A stretch of DNA of 57,514 bases from Candidatus Nomurabacteria bacterium (GCA_031266275.1 JAISBI010000022.1:1-57514), one strand, 5' to 3'. Shown: positions 9,092 to 18,115, counted from the stretch's first letter. The notes: generated by a model from the sequence alone, not told the origin. Numbers and translations are program-made.

Positions 9092-9099
9092 TAAAGCCA

Positions 9100-10332
9100 A
9101 TGAGTGAGATTGTGTTTCCGAAAAAGACTTTGCGTGATGTGGCGCTGGGCGGCAAGACTGTTTTGGTGCGGGTTGATTATAATGTGCCGCTTGGCAGCAA
9201 TGGTGCGATTATGGATGATTTTCGTATCGAATCGACCGTGCCGACGATTAAATATCTCATCGAGCAGGGCGCGAAGATTGTTCTATGTTCGCATTTGGGT
9301 CGGCCGAGCGGCAAGAGGGATGAGAAGTTGTCCCTGAAGCCGATTGCGGAGAATTTAGCGAAATTATTAAAGAAGAAAGTTATATTTGTCGATGATTGTG
9401 TCGGGCTGAAAGTGCGGGCGGCAGTGGCGGGATTGGGTTCGGGCGACATCGCGCTGTTGGAAAATCTGCGTTTTTACGCTGGTGAGGAAAATAATGACCC
9501 GAACTTTGCGCGGCAAATTGTGACTGATACTTCTGCCAGTTACTTCATCCAAGACGGTTTCGGCGTGGTGCATCGCACGTCGGCGACTACGGCGGCCGTT
9601 ACTAATTTGTTGCCGAGCGTAGCTGGATTGTTGGTTGAAAACGAATGGTTGACGCTCGAAACGGCCGTCCAATCGCCCAAACGGCCGCTTATCACGGTGA
9701 TGGGCGGGGCCAAAATCAGCGATAAAATAGATTTGATGAACCGTTTCGTCGACATTTCCGACGGCATGGTCGTCGGCGGGGCGATGGCTAATACTTTTTT
9801 GAAGTATCTCGGTTTTGACATCGGCGAGAGTTTGTGCGAGCCGGACATGGACGAAGTCGTCAAGCAGATTTTGGGCCGTGCCCGCAATAAATTCGGTACG
9901 TCGTTTCTCGATAAATTCATCTTGCCGGTTGATATCGCGGTCTCTGAGAGCGGTTCGGAGCGCGGCAAGCGAATCGAGATGCCGCTGGCCCGCGACATTT
10001 CCAATCCGACGTTCAAAATCTATGACATCGGCTCTGGGAGCATGGCGCGAGCTCAAAAATTATTGAGTGAAGCGACCACTGTGATATGGAATGGCACGCT
10101 CGGCGTAGCGGAAAAAAGCCAATGGGCAGCTGGGTCAGCGGCCATCGCCGAAAGCATTTCAGACATACGTATCGTCAGCGTCATCGGCGGCGGCGACACG
10201 GCCAGTTTCGCGCGCGATTGGGCGGCTAAAAATTCGGCTTATTTCTCTCATATATCGACCGGCGGCGGCGCTTCACTCGAGTTGATGGCCGGCGAGAGTT
10301 TGGCCGGCATCGATAGTTTGCTCGATGAATAA
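9100..10332 (+). CDS. pgk: Phosphoglycerate kinase
   Basis: Converts 1,3-bisphosphoglycerate + ADP to 3-phosphoglycerate + ATP; 410 residues, normal length. Motifs: VLVRVDYNVPL (substrate site), CSHLGRPSGKRDEK, ALLENLRFY, the PLITVMGGAKISDK hinge/nucleotide strand, WNGTLGVAEK (most homologs have NGPMG) and the GGGDTASF loop. The start follows the TACAAT box; the earlier TTG at 9070 would include the promoter. Its stop codon abuts the comEC stop codon on the other strand with no gap. Confidence 0.96.
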   Translation: MSEIVFPKKTLRDVALGGKTVLVRVDYNVPLGSNGAIMDDFRIESTVPTIKYLIEQGAKIVLCSHLGRPSGKRDEKLSLKPIAENLAKLLKKKVIFVDDCVGLKVRAAVAGLGSGDIALLENLRFYAGEENNDPNFARQIVTDTSASYFIQDGFGVVHRTSATTAAVTNLLPSVAGLLVENEWLTLETAVQSPKRPLITVMGGAKISDKIDLMNRFVDISDGMVVGGAMANTFLKYLGFDIGESLCEPDMDEVVKQILGRARNKFGTSFLDKFILPVDIAVSESGSERGKRIEMPLARDISNPTFKIYDIGSGSMARAQKLLSEATTVIWNGTLGVAEKSQWAAGSAAIAESISDIRIVSVIGGGDTASFARDWAAKNSAYFSHISTGGGASLELMAGESLAGIDSLLDE

Positions 10333-11811
10333 TTATTCAACCAAGTAATTATTGCGGAAGTTGAATTTGGTTTTGCGCCACATGTAAAATATGAAAATGA
10401 GAATTATGGCGTAGCAAACGACGGCGGCTATGACTGGGAAGCCAATTTCTATCATTGAATATGGTAGGTCGGCTACCGACTGGCCGACTTTTATAATATA
10501 ACTCAATAAAATTTGAGGAAGTTGGGCGAAAACAGCGGCCAGAGGCGGAACAAAAATGGCCAAAATTCCGGCGATGAAAGTGAACAGCATGGTTATCGGT
10601 ACGATTGGCAAGACTAATAAATTAGCAATCAGGCCGAACGGCGCAATCGTGCCCATGAAATAAGCAATGACCGGCATGGTGCAGATTGAGGCGCAAAAAG
10701 TGTCAACCATGATTTGACGAATGATGCCGGCTTTTTTCTTACCCCAGAAATAACGCTGAATCATGGGCGACAAAATAATTACGCCGGCAAAAGCCGTGAA
10801 GCTCATGTACCAGCCGGCGTCGCCCCAAACATAGTAGGGGCTGATTAGCGCGCTCGCTCCGGCGACGATGAATAGTAAAATCACCGGATGAGATTTGCGC
10901 CCGTAGTACCAAGCCAGCAGCGACAAAATCGCCACGATGGCGGCGCGCGTCATCGACGGGCTGAATCCGGTCACACAAGCGAAGAGTAGCACCAAAATCG
11001 AGGCGCAAGCGGCGGCGGCGAAGCGGGAGACTCGGGCGAATAGGCGCCGAGCGAAACGCACCAAAATGGTCAAATTATATCCGCTGGCCACGATGATGTG
11101 AGTCAGGCCGGCCGCTTTGAACGCTTCGGACAGGTCGAGCGGCAGAGCGCGTTTTTGTCCGGCCAAAATACCCATGCCGAGATTGCTTTCCGGTTCTTTG
11201 ACGACGGTTTCGAGATTTTGGCCGAAGCTGTCACGCATGTCGCGGGCTAGGTCGATTTTGTCTGAGCGCGCGACTCCGTCTAATTTGGCGAAGCTGAGCG
11301 TCGCTGGAAAATTAGCAAAACCGGACTTCAACCGGCCGGAAACCTGCACGACGTCGCTGCGCTTGACGGCGGACTTCGGCCCGCTGCCAACCGACGCCCA
11401 GACTGTGCCGGACAATTCGACACCGTCAATCGACGGGCTGGTTAATTTGATGCGCAGGTCGCCAGCATAACCAAAGCTTGGGTCTTCGCTGACAAATCCA
11501 GTCATGACGACGTCTCGGCCGATGAATTGAGTGTAAGAATTTATTTCGACGCGTTCCCAACCGCCGCGTACTAATCCGGCCAAAAGGCCGATAATAATTG
11601 CGAAGATGACGGCGTATCTTCTCGGTTTGCGCCAAATGAAAACCGCTAGTAGTATCATGTTCGCGACGATAATCCACAGTGGTACGAAGCCGATATATAA
11701 GACTAAACTCAACCCGATGCCGAGCACTGCGCCGATAAATCCAAAAGCGATGAACCAAGAAACGTGTAATTCGCGAGACAGCTTAGCGCGGACGTTTTTT
11801 GGCGATGGCAC
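10333..11811 (-). CDS. comEC: ComEC/Rec2 DNA-uptake channel
   Basis: A 492-residue polytopic membrane protein of the ComEC/Rec2 family. An N-terminal pair or trio of helices is followed by an OB-like extracellular region (about residues 80-190), then the competence domain with IIVASGYNLTIL (corresponding to the SGLH-type motif) and about eight helices. The C-terminal metallo-beta-lactamase nuclease-like domain of longer ComEC proteins is absent. It starts with GTG behind GGAG and overlaps the gatD 3' end by 29 nt, making it the last gene of a murT-gatD-comEC operon. With the prepilin at 1445 this supports natural DNA uptake. Confidence 0.9.
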   Translation of the reverse strand: MPSPKNVRAKLSRELHVSWFIAFGFIGAVLGIGLSLVLYIGFVPLWIIVANMILLAVFIWRKPRRYAVIFAIIIGLLAGLVRGGWERVEINSYTQFIGRDVVMTGFVSEDPSFGYAGDLRIKLTSPSIDGVELSGTVWASVGSGPKSAVKRSDVVQVSGRLKSGFANFPATLSFAKLDGVARSDKIDLARDMRDSFGQNLETVVKEPESNLGMGILAGQKRALPLDLSEAFKAAGLTHIIVASGYNLTILVRFARRLFARVSRFAAAACASILVLLFACVTGFSPSMTRAAIVAILSLLAWYYGRKSHPVILLFIVAGASALISPYYVWGDAGWYMSFTAFAGVIILSPMIQRYFWGKKKAGIIRQIMVDTFCASICTMPVIAYFMGTIAPFGLIANLLVLPIVPITMLFTFIAGILAIFVPPLAAVFAQLPQILLSYIIKVGQSVADLPYSMIEIGFPVIAAVVCYAIILIFIFYMWRKTKFNFRNNYLVE

Positions 11812-12502
11812 GAGCTTTCTCCGCTAAGGAATCGTCTATTTGACTGAGTTTGAAGTCGGGATATTTTTTCACGGCGGCCAGTCGGATGATTTCGTCGGCT
11901 AAGCGCGGATTTTTCGGCAGGATGGGGCCGTGCAGGTACGACCCGAAGACATTGCCGGTGCGTGCGCCTTCGAATTTGCCGCTGGCGTCGTTGCCGGCGC
12001 CTTTTTTGACTCTGGCGAGCGGTTTTTGGTTTTGGCCGAGAAAGGTTAGTCCACTGTGATTTTCATAGCCGACCAATTCGCCAAATTCGGCTGATTTAGT
12101 CACGATATTACCGATTAGCCGCTTCGGGCCGGCGACGGTATAGGCGTCAAAAATTCCGATGCCGTTTATTTTTTCACCAGTCGCTGTTTCGAAATAGCGG
12201 CCAAAAAGTTGATACAGGCCGCAAATGACCAACATGGGTGTGCCGCTCGCCGCTAATTTGCGCAATTTCGGGGCAATTTCGGCCAAGTCATCTTGGATTT
12301 TGGACTGGCCGGAATCTTGCCCGCCGCCGCCCAATATGATGTCGGCCCGTTCGTCGAACTTCATATCTGGTTCGTATAATACGGTCTCTGTCGTCAAACC
12401 GCGCTTCTCGGCCCGTTTTTGCAGAGTCAGCAGGTTGCCGTGATCGCCATAGATGTTCATTTCTTCCGGATATAGCACTAAAATTTTCAAGCTTTTCGTC
12501 AT
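11783..12502 (-). CDS. gatD: Lipid II isoglutaminyl synthase, glutaminase subunit GatD
   Basis: A 239-residue class I glutamine amidotransferase-like protein. The nucleophile elbow is MLVICGLYQLFG (Cys near residue 107) and the catalytic His is in GSYLHGPILPKNP. With MurT it amidates the D-Glu of the peptidoglycan stem on lipid II to D-isoglutamine, using ammonia from glutamine. Its ATG overlaps the murT TGA (ATGA), which indicates translational coupling. The longer reading frame upstream lies inside murT and is not used. Confidence 0.92.
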   Translation of the reverse strand: MTKSLKILVLYPEEMNIYGDHGNLLTLQKRAEKRGLTTETVLYEPDMKFDERADIILGGGGQDSGQSKIQDDLAEIAPKLRKLAASGTPMLVICGLYQLFGRYFETATGEKINGIGIFDAYTVAGPKRLIGNIVTKSAEFGELVGYENHSGLTFLGQNQKPLARVKKGAGNDASGKFEGARTGNVFGSYLHGPILPKNPRLADEIIRLAAVKKYPDFKLSQIDDSLAEKARAIAKKRPR

Positions 12503-13731
12503 AATATTTTCTCCACGTCGGTGATGCGTGACAGTAATTTTCGTATTTTTAACATAGCGGTATAGGTGCAATAAATTTGCAAGTTTTTATTATCAGTCGA
12601 TAGAAAATGCGACAGTGCCTGACGTAAATTTGGTTCGATATGGTCGATTTCCACGTCATCGTATTGCAAGCGCAACGCCATATCGTAGGCGCGAATTCCA
12701 GAGACGACCGAGACGCTATCGAATTGCCGAAAGTCGACATCCCACAGCCACGACATGTCGCGACCGTCGGCGTATTCGTCGTTGATAGCAATCATAGTGG
12801 TGGCAGTTTTATCGTTTTGGCTGGCTAGCGCGATGCGAAATCCGCTGGGGTTTTTGACCAATATCAGTTCGACGCTCTTGTCGGAAACCGTCACTTTTTC
12901 ACCTCTACCAAAAGCAGCCTGAATTTTCGCTAATTTCCTCAAAGATTTTTGAGGATTGAAATCTTTCCCCAAGATACTTTTCACTAATGCCAACGCTCCA
13001 GCGGCGTTCAGGGCATTGTGTGCGCCTGGTAATTGTAATTTAACGGACCCGATATTGTATTTTGCGAAGCCGTTTCGGTAATCTTCTAGCACGATATCTG
13101 CTTCGACACCATTTTTGCGGTCTTTGATGCCATATAATTCATCATCATTAGGGAACAGCTCCTCAATTTTTTTTGAGTAACCGAAATATTTGACATTTTT
13201 CGCCTCGATTTTCTGGAGCAAGGTATCTTCGCGATTGACCACTACCATAGCAGTAGTTTTCTCGGCCACTTGGCGCAGATAAGAAGCCGTTATATCTATT
13301 TCGCCGAAGCGATCGAGTTGGTCGCGCATGACGTTCAACAACAGCGAGTACGTTGGCGCGACTTTGCGCACGAACTGCACGGCGTGAGCCTCGTCAAGCT
13401 CTAAAACCGCGATGTCGAAGTCAAAAACCTCGCCGTTTCCAAGCTCTGCCAAGACGGCGCTCGTGATGCCACGAGTGAAATTTGAGCCAGTTTTGTTAGT
13501 AAAAACTTTTTTACCATAATCCTCTAGCAACTCCGTGACAATCTTCGCCGTAGTGGTCTTGCCATTAGTGCCAGACACCACCACGACGGGTATTTTGGCG
13601 AAAACTTCGCTCAAAAAATTCGGCTGGAGTTTTTCGGCGACCAAACCCGGCAAAGCCGATCCGCCGCTGCCACGCAGGTGCGAAATCAATCGCGCGCCCT
13701 TGCCCGCTAAAATAGCCGTTTTTTTAATCAT
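12499..13731 (-). CDS. murT: Lipid II isoglutaminyl synthase, Mur-ligase-like subunit MurT
   Basis: A 410-residue Mur-ligase-fold protein. The ATP loop is VVVSGTNGKTTTAKIV near residue 55; LELDEAHAVQF and LLNVMRDQLDRFGE follow, then the substrate/ATP stretch LPGAHNALNAAGAL and a C-terminal MurT-type domain (DUF1727-like). It activates the lipid II D-Glu for amidation by GatD. Characterised MurT proteins carry a Cys4 zinc ribbon in the central domain; here that region (KYFGYSKKIEELFPNDDELYG) has no Cys at all. The ATG at 13731 lies just downstream of a minus-strand TACAAT, suggesting a leaderless start. Confidence 0.92.
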   Translation of the reverse strand: MIKKTAILAGKGARLISHLRGSGGSALPGLVAEKLQPNFLSEVFAKIPVVVVSGTNGKTTTAKIVTELLEDYGKKVFTNKTGSNFTRGITSAVLAELGNGEVFDFDIAVLELDEAHAVQFVRKVAPTYSLLLNVMRDQLDRFGEIDITASYLRQVAEKTTAMVVVNREDTLLQKIEAKNVKYFGYSKKIEELFPNDDELYGIKDRKNGVEADIVLEDYRNGFAKYNIGSVKLQLPGAHNALNAAGALALVKSILGKDFNPQKSLRKLAKIQAAFGRGEKVTVSDKSVELILVKNPSGFRIALASQNDKTATTMIAINDEYADGRDMSWLWDVDFRQFDSVSVVSGIRAYDMALRLQYDDVEIDHIEPNLRQALSHFLSTDNKNLQIYCTYTAMLKIRKLLSRITDVEKIL

Positions 13732-13798
13732 ACATATAATTGTAGCACAAAATTGCTCGCCCATTTGCATTCCGAGACAGCTATGGTACAATAGGCTT
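13732..13798. promoter_or_regulatory. Divergent promoters of murT and the 13799 gene
   Basis: A minus-strand TACAAT near 13738-13743 serves murT. A plus-strand TACAAT (about 13787-13792) lies 6 nt before the ATG at 13799. Neither start has a Shine-Dalgarno. The 67-nt gap links peptidoglycan amidation and the Clp-like pair to one divergent control region. Confidence 0.55.
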
Positions 13799-14167
13799 AT
13801 GGTCGCAATATTTTTTTCTTGGTGGTACGGTTCGGGCTGGCTCGGGCAGGTCGCCAAAATGAAACTGAATTTGGCGAAATTAGCTGACCTTTTTTCTATT
13901 AAGCTACTGCTCAAGACCATGTTCGCGCCATTTCATCAATATTCAGCCAACGACAGAGGGCGCGGGCCGACTGAGGCGTTGAAAGCTTGGGGGAACCGGA
14001 CGTTCAGCCGGTTTTTCGGTTTCTTCATACGCACTCTCGTCATTATAATTGGGCTGGCAGCCGTGTTAGTGATGTCTATTTTGGAAGCGATTTGGTTGGC
14101 GGTGTGGTTCGTTTTGCCGTTGGCGCCGGTCGCGTATGTTATTTTGATAACCATGAGGATAATTTAA
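13799..14167 (+). CDS. Hypothetical small membrane protein, Clp-linked
   Basis: A 122-residue protein with an N-terminal hydrophobic segment containing a W-rich patch (FFSWWYGSGW), a soluble middle of about 50 residues, and two C-terminal transmembrane helices (about residues 75-115). Family not recognised. Its stop overlaps the start of the Clp-like gene (TAATG), so the two are translationally coupled. The obvious inference is a membrane partner or adaptor of that AAA+ protein. Confidence 0.75.
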   Translation: MVAIFFSWWYGSGWLGQVAKMKLNLAKLADLFSIKLLLKTMFAPFHQYSANDRGRGPTEALKAWGNRTFSRFFGFFIRTLVIIIGLAAVLVMSILEAIWLAVWFVLPLAPVAYVILITMRII

Positions 14168-16566
14168 TGGATTATCTATTCGATTTCAACGACAAACGCG
14201 CCAAAAAAGCTCGATTTTATGTGCGTTTCGGCAAAACCATCAAGGTCCTGATGATTATTTTGATATTATTATTTGGTTTGGGCGGAATTGGGTTGGTGGT
14301 GCTTGGCCAAAAAATCGGTTGGTTGCTGGTCAGCTTCGCGCTTAGTTTTTGGTCAGTTTTGACTTGGCTCGACGGCGACTTGAAAAATCCGGCGACTGTG
14401 ACAGGGACGGTATCTGGTATGATTGATCCGGATTTACTAGGGCGCTTGCCGCTTAATCCCAGTCCAAAAGATATTGCGCTGCAACTTCAGTCGACTTATG
14501 GCGGCGGGTTTTTCTCGGCTCGTTTCGGCGTGCCGACGAGTAGTTTGGAGAATTTAGTCAGTAGTGAAGCGGGAGACTCCGCGACCGTTTGGGCCAAAGC
14601 CAGCGAGATTTATTCCAGTCTGCCGGAGCGTGATGACTTCATTTCGTCGACCACCATCATGGCGGCTTTGATTTTGACTCAGCCGCAGGTGACCGGAATA
14701 TTGCCGCAGTTACATCTGGACGAAGACGATATTTTGGCCGGCTGCATGTGGGGCGCTCACATCGACCACGTTTTGCATGAGCACGAAAAAGTCAAAATGA
14801 CCGGCGGCATCGGGCGCGACTGGGCTTTCGGTTACACGCCGTTGCTGGAGCATTTCGGCGTGAATATTAGCGAAAAATATTCGGCTGGGCGTGGTTTGAA
14901 CGTGGAATTGGAAACTCATCGAGAATTAATTGACGCGATGCTCAGGAATTTCGACAATGGCGGCGGCGGTAATGTGGCGCTAATCGGGCCGCTCGGTTCG
15001 GGCAAAACGTCGGTCGTCGAGGCTTTTGCCGAGAAGCTGATGGATACAGAAGCGCAAATTCCGCAAGGTTTGCGTTTCCAGCAAGTTTTCGAACTCGATG
15101 CATCGGCATTATTGTCAGTGGCGGCGCGGTTTGGCGGCATGGAAAATCTGATGAACCGCATCTTGAACGAAGTTTATTCATCGAAAAATATTATTTTATT
15201 CCTCGACAGTGCTGAGTTGTTTTTCGAAAACGGCACCGGCTCCATCGATATTTCCAACATTTTGTTGCCGGTTCTAGAAAACAGTGCCATTCGCGTGATA
15301 CTGGCCATGAACGAACAGCGCTACTTGCAAATTTCGCAGCGCAATACGGCGCTGGCCGGCGCTCTGAATCGGCTCAATGTAACGAGCTCCAACGAAAAAG
15401 AAACTATGTTGGTGCTGCAAGACCAGTTACTCTTCGCTGAGAACAAAAAAACCACTTTTACTTATCAGGCGATTAAAGAAATTTACCGACTGAGCGATCG
15501 TTATATCAAAGAATCAGCTCAACCGGGCGCGGCCGTGCAGTTGTTGAAATCGGTCGCCAAAATCGGCGGATTGATTACGCCGGTCGAAGTGCAAAAAACT
15601 ATCGAACAAACCATCGGCGTCAAAGTCGGCGTGTCAAACGACGCCGCCGAGCGCGAAACATTATTGAATTTAGAAGACCAAATTCATTCCCGCATGATTA
15701 ATCAAAAATCGGCCGTCGAAGCCGTCGCGTCGAGTTTGCGCCGCGCCCGCGCTGGCGTCCGAAACGAAAATCGCCCCATCGGCACGTTTCTGTTTCTCGG
15801 TCCGACTGGCGTCGGTAAGACGGAATTGGCCAAGAGCTTGGCAGCGGTTTATTTCGGCGGCGAAAATCACATGGTGCGCATCGATTTGAACGAATATGTC
15901 AAAACCGACGACGTCCGGCGCTTGATTGCGGACGGCGCTGACAATCCCAATTCATTGACGGCGCAAGTTTTGAAAAATCCGTTCAGCGTGGTCTTGCTCG
16001 ATGAAATTGAAAAAGCTTCCGATTCGGTATTGACGACATTATTGCAAGTGCTGGACGAGGGAATTTTGCGCGACGAAAACAACCGCGAAATTTCTTTCCG
16101 CGACGCCATCATCATCGCGACGTCAAACGCCGGCGCCAATCGCATTCGTCAATTAATCGACGCTGGCGAAGCTATCGAGAAAATGCAAGAAACCATCGTC
16201 AACGAGTTAATCGATGCGGGCGAATTCAAACCAGAATTTCTGAACCGCTTCGACGAGATTGCCGTCTTTCGACCGTTGAACAAAGAAGAATTACTCCAAA
16301 TCCTCGACCTGATAATCGCCGGCGTGAACAAAAATCTCAACCTACAAAAAGTTCAAATATCAGTCGACACGGATGCGAAAACTGCGCTGGTCGATGCTGG
16401 TTACGACCCACGATTAGGCGCCCGCCCGATGCGCCGCATCGTCCAAAACACCATCGAAAACATCGTCGCGAAAAAGACATTGGCCGGCGAAATCCAGCCG
16501 GGCGAAACGCTCAATATAACTTTGCCAAACGTCCAAGAAGCGCTCGGCGCAAAAAACGCGCAGTAA
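14167..16566 (+). CDS. Membrane-anchored ClpB/ClpC-like AAA+ protein
   Basis: A 799-residue protein with two AAA+ modules. Residues about 20-65 form two transmembrane helices, which soluble ClpA/B/C proteins lack. A Clp-N-like helical region follows (about 85-240). D1 has Walker A GPLGSGKTS (about 274), but its Walker B reads ILFLDSAELFF: Ser replaces the catalytic Glu. D2 is intact: GPTGVGKTE (about 544), VVLLDEIEKA (about 608), sensor 1 IIATSNAGA, and sensor 2 GARPMRR. There is no long ClpB-type M-domain. ClpP is not nearby. It probably acts as a membrane-tethered unfoldase, driven mainly by D2. Confidence 0.88.
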   Translation: MDYLFDFNDKRAKKARFYVRFGKTIKVLMIILILLFGLGGIGLVVLGQKIGWLLVSFALSFWSVLTWLDGDLKNPATVTGTVSGMIDPDLLGRLPLNPSPKDIALQLQSTYGGGFFSARFGVPTSSLENLVSSEAGDSATVWAKASEIYSSLPERDDFISSTTIMAALILTQPQVTGILPQLHLDEDDILAGCMWGAHIDHVLHEHEKVKMTGGIGRDWAFGYTPLLEHFGVNISEKYSAGRGLNVELETHRELIDAMLRNFDNGGGGNVALIGPLGSGKTSVVEAFAEKLMDTEAQIPQGLRFQQVFELDASALLSVAARFGGMENLMNRILNEVYSSKNIILFLDSAELFFENGTGSIDISNILLPVLENSAIRVILAMNEQRYLQISQRNTALAGALNRLNVTSSNEKETMLVLQDQLLFAENKKTTFTYQAIKEIYRLSDRYIKESAQPGAAVQLLKSVAKIGGLITPVEVQKTIEQTIGVKVGVSNDAAERETLLNLEDQIHSRMINQKSAVEAVASSLRRARAGVRNENRPIGTFLFLGPTGVGKTELAKSLAAVYFGGENHMVRIDLNEYVKTDDVRRLIADGADNPNSLTAQVLKNPFSVVLLDEIEKASDSVLTTLLQVLDEGILRDENNREISFRDAIIIATSNAGANRIRQLIDAGEAIEKMQETIVNELIDAGEFKPEFLNRFDEIAVFRPLNKEELLQILDLIIAGVNKNLNLQKVQISVDTDAKTALVDAGYDPRLGARPMRRIVQNTIENIVAKKTLAGEIQPGETLNITLPNVQEALGAKNAQ

Positions 16567-16591
16567 GTTTAATCGAAATTCGTTTTTGTGA

Positions 16592-16597
16592 TATAAT
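16592..16597 (+). promoter_or_regulatory. Promoter of FISUMP gene 1 leader
   Basis: An extended -10 TGATATAAT (TATAAT at 16592-16597), 25 nt after the Clp stop. Transcription would start around 16603-16605, i.e. on the first arm of the structured leader. Confidence 0.6.
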
Positions 16598-16601
16598 GAA
16601 A

Positions 16602-16747
16602 TCGCAAAACACATGATTTTCGTGTTCGTTGAATAAATAATGAATGCGGCTATGTACGCAACTTTGTTTGTTCAACGAAGATTGTGTGTTTTGCGACATT
16701 AGTACATAGTCGCATTTTTATTTGCGACGGAATTTAAGGAGCTGAAA
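16602..16747 (+). ncRNA. Structured leader with interleaved stems (paralog 1)
   Basis: Two long inverted repeats interleave. Stem 1: TCGCAAAACACA (16602-16613) with TGTGTTTTGCGA (16685-16696), continued by TTCGTTGAA (16625-16633) with TTCAACGAA (16671-16679). Stem 2: the 15-nt arm AATGCGGCTATGTAC (16643-16657), inside the loop of stem 1, pairs with GTACATAGTCGCATT (16702-16716) outside it, with one G-U. This is an H-type pseudoknot topology. A T-rich run follows arm 2b, then AAGGAG and the ATG at 16748. The leader of the paralog at 44474 has the same order of parts with unrelated sequence. Confidence 0.7.
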
Positions 16748-18115
16748 ATGAGTAAAAAAGCAATAACAACCATCACGAACTTTATAAAATCCCACTTCAG
16801 ACCATTAATCCTCTCAGGCCTAGTCCTCGTTTTTATCTCCTTATTCTTCATAAACTATTCCTTCACTCATGCCGATGCTTCTATAACCCTGACCATAAAC
16901 GGCGGCCCCACCAACAACGGTAAAGTAATCACTATAGACAAAAATGACTGTACTACCTTTACGCTAGATACTACAACAACTACAGATAATACAACTGGCT
17001 ATAACCTCAAAGCCTACACTAAAACCAAAAGTACTGGTATAACCATAAAAAAACAAGACAACACAGACCTACCCACTAATCCAAACCACCCAACTGAAAT
17101 AGTAACCACCACCAAAGCAGAAATCAAAGACAAGCAAACCACTACCTACCAAGCCTGTGCAGAAGAAAGCATTAGTGATGGGGACAAAACAGCCGAAGTA
17201 GCCTACGTGATAGCTGAAAACCTGCCATCCATGCAAGTTTTCACTTTATCGGATTGCCAAAATCTACCAATCTATAATAAGACTAATCCAGACCCAGCCA
17301 GTACGATTACCCTCATAGACAGTAGAAACAGCCAAGAGTATGACATTAGACGATTACAAGATGGCAAGTGCTGGATGATTGATAATTTGAAACTAGAGCT
17401 AAAAAACGGTATGACGTTAACGACTCAAGATACTAATGTGGAAAACGATACGACCATTTACTTTACACAGGATGGCACCCAGAATGGTACGAAATTAACC
17501 GGCATGACGGAGAATTTTACGACGTCGGGCTATTTAACGCGGGACGGAAAACAGCCAAGTTCTGATTACAACTGGGACGCATGGCGACAAGTCAATCCGA
17601 GCAGTCGAACCTATTGCGCATATCCAAGCGGCGCTGCCTATACGACTACTAACTCCAAAACTGGTTGTGGTTACCTTTATAATTTTTATACTGCTACGGC
17701 TAGTTTTGGCACTCAAGACCTTGACGTTCAGGGGGAACAAGTTGAAGACTCAATTTGTCCGGCCGGTTGGCATTTGTCGAGAAGCGGTGAAATAGGCGCC
17801 TTAACTAATGAAACGGATATATTAAATGCCAAAATGGCAGGTTTTGCCGACAACCAAGATACTACTTACCAAAGTAACTCGACCACTTATTACGCTAATT
17901 GGATTTCATCAGGGTCTTGGCGAGGAGTTCTTGCTGGCGATTATCGTTCTTCGTTTATGAGCACGGGCAGTATAGGAGAATTTTGGTCGTCTACTATAGG
18001 TTATGGCTCGACGTCAGCTTATCACATTTATCTCGTCTCGGCGTCTTCTTATGCAAATCCTAATAATACCAGTAGCCGCTATTATGCATTTGGTGTGCGG
18101 TGTTTAGCGAATTGA
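16748..18115 (+). CDS. FISUMP-domain surface protein, paralog 1
   Basis: A 455-residue exported protein. An N-terminal membrane helix/signal anchor (about residues 18-37) is followed by a Thr-rich beta region (about 40-170), then the FISUMP (Fibrobacter succinogenes major paralogous) domain. Hallmarks of that domain: DGKCWMIDNLKLEL, CGYLYNFYTA, SICPAGWHLS, FWSST and the terminal GVRCLAN. Paired Cys suggest disulfides outside the cell. Its N-terminal two thirds closely match the paralog at 43083-44474 while the last 150 residues differ. Shine-Dalgarno AAGGAG precedes the ATG. The function is probably adhesion or host contact, which is inference; CPR cells carry many such paralogs. Confidence 0.88.
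   Translation: MSKKAITTITNFIKSHFRPLILSGLVLVFISLFFINYSFTHADASITLTINGGPTNNGKVITIDKNDCTTFTLDTTTTTDNTTGYNLKAYTKTKSTGITIKKQDNTDLPTNPNHPTEIVTTTKAEIKDKQTTTYQACAEESISDGDKTAEVAYVIAENLPSMQVFTLSDCQNLPIYNKTNPDPASTITLIDSRNSQEYDIRRLQDGKCWMIDNLKLELKNGMTLTTQDTNVENDTTIYFTQDGTQNGTKLTGMTENFTTSGYLTRDGKQPSSDYNWDAWRQVNPSSRTYCAYPSGAAYTTTNSKTGCGYLYNFYTATASFGTQDLDVQGEQVEDSICPAGWHLSRSGEIGALTNETDILNAKMAGFADNQDTTYQSNSTTYYANWISSGSWRGVLAGDYRSSFMSTGSIGEFWSSTIGYGSTSAYHIYLVSASSYANPNNTSSRYYAFGVRCLAN

Noticed and set aside
13987-14166. 60-codon N-terminal extension of the Clp-like protein
   Set aside because: It lies inside the upstream membrane protein gene in another frame; the ATG at 14167 overlapping the stop (TAATG) is the natural start.
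16748-18115. Diversity-generating retroelement acting on FISUMP genes
   Set aside because: No reverse transcriptase, template repeat or accessory gene was seen in the window. C-terminal variation alone does not show adenine-directed mutagenesis.
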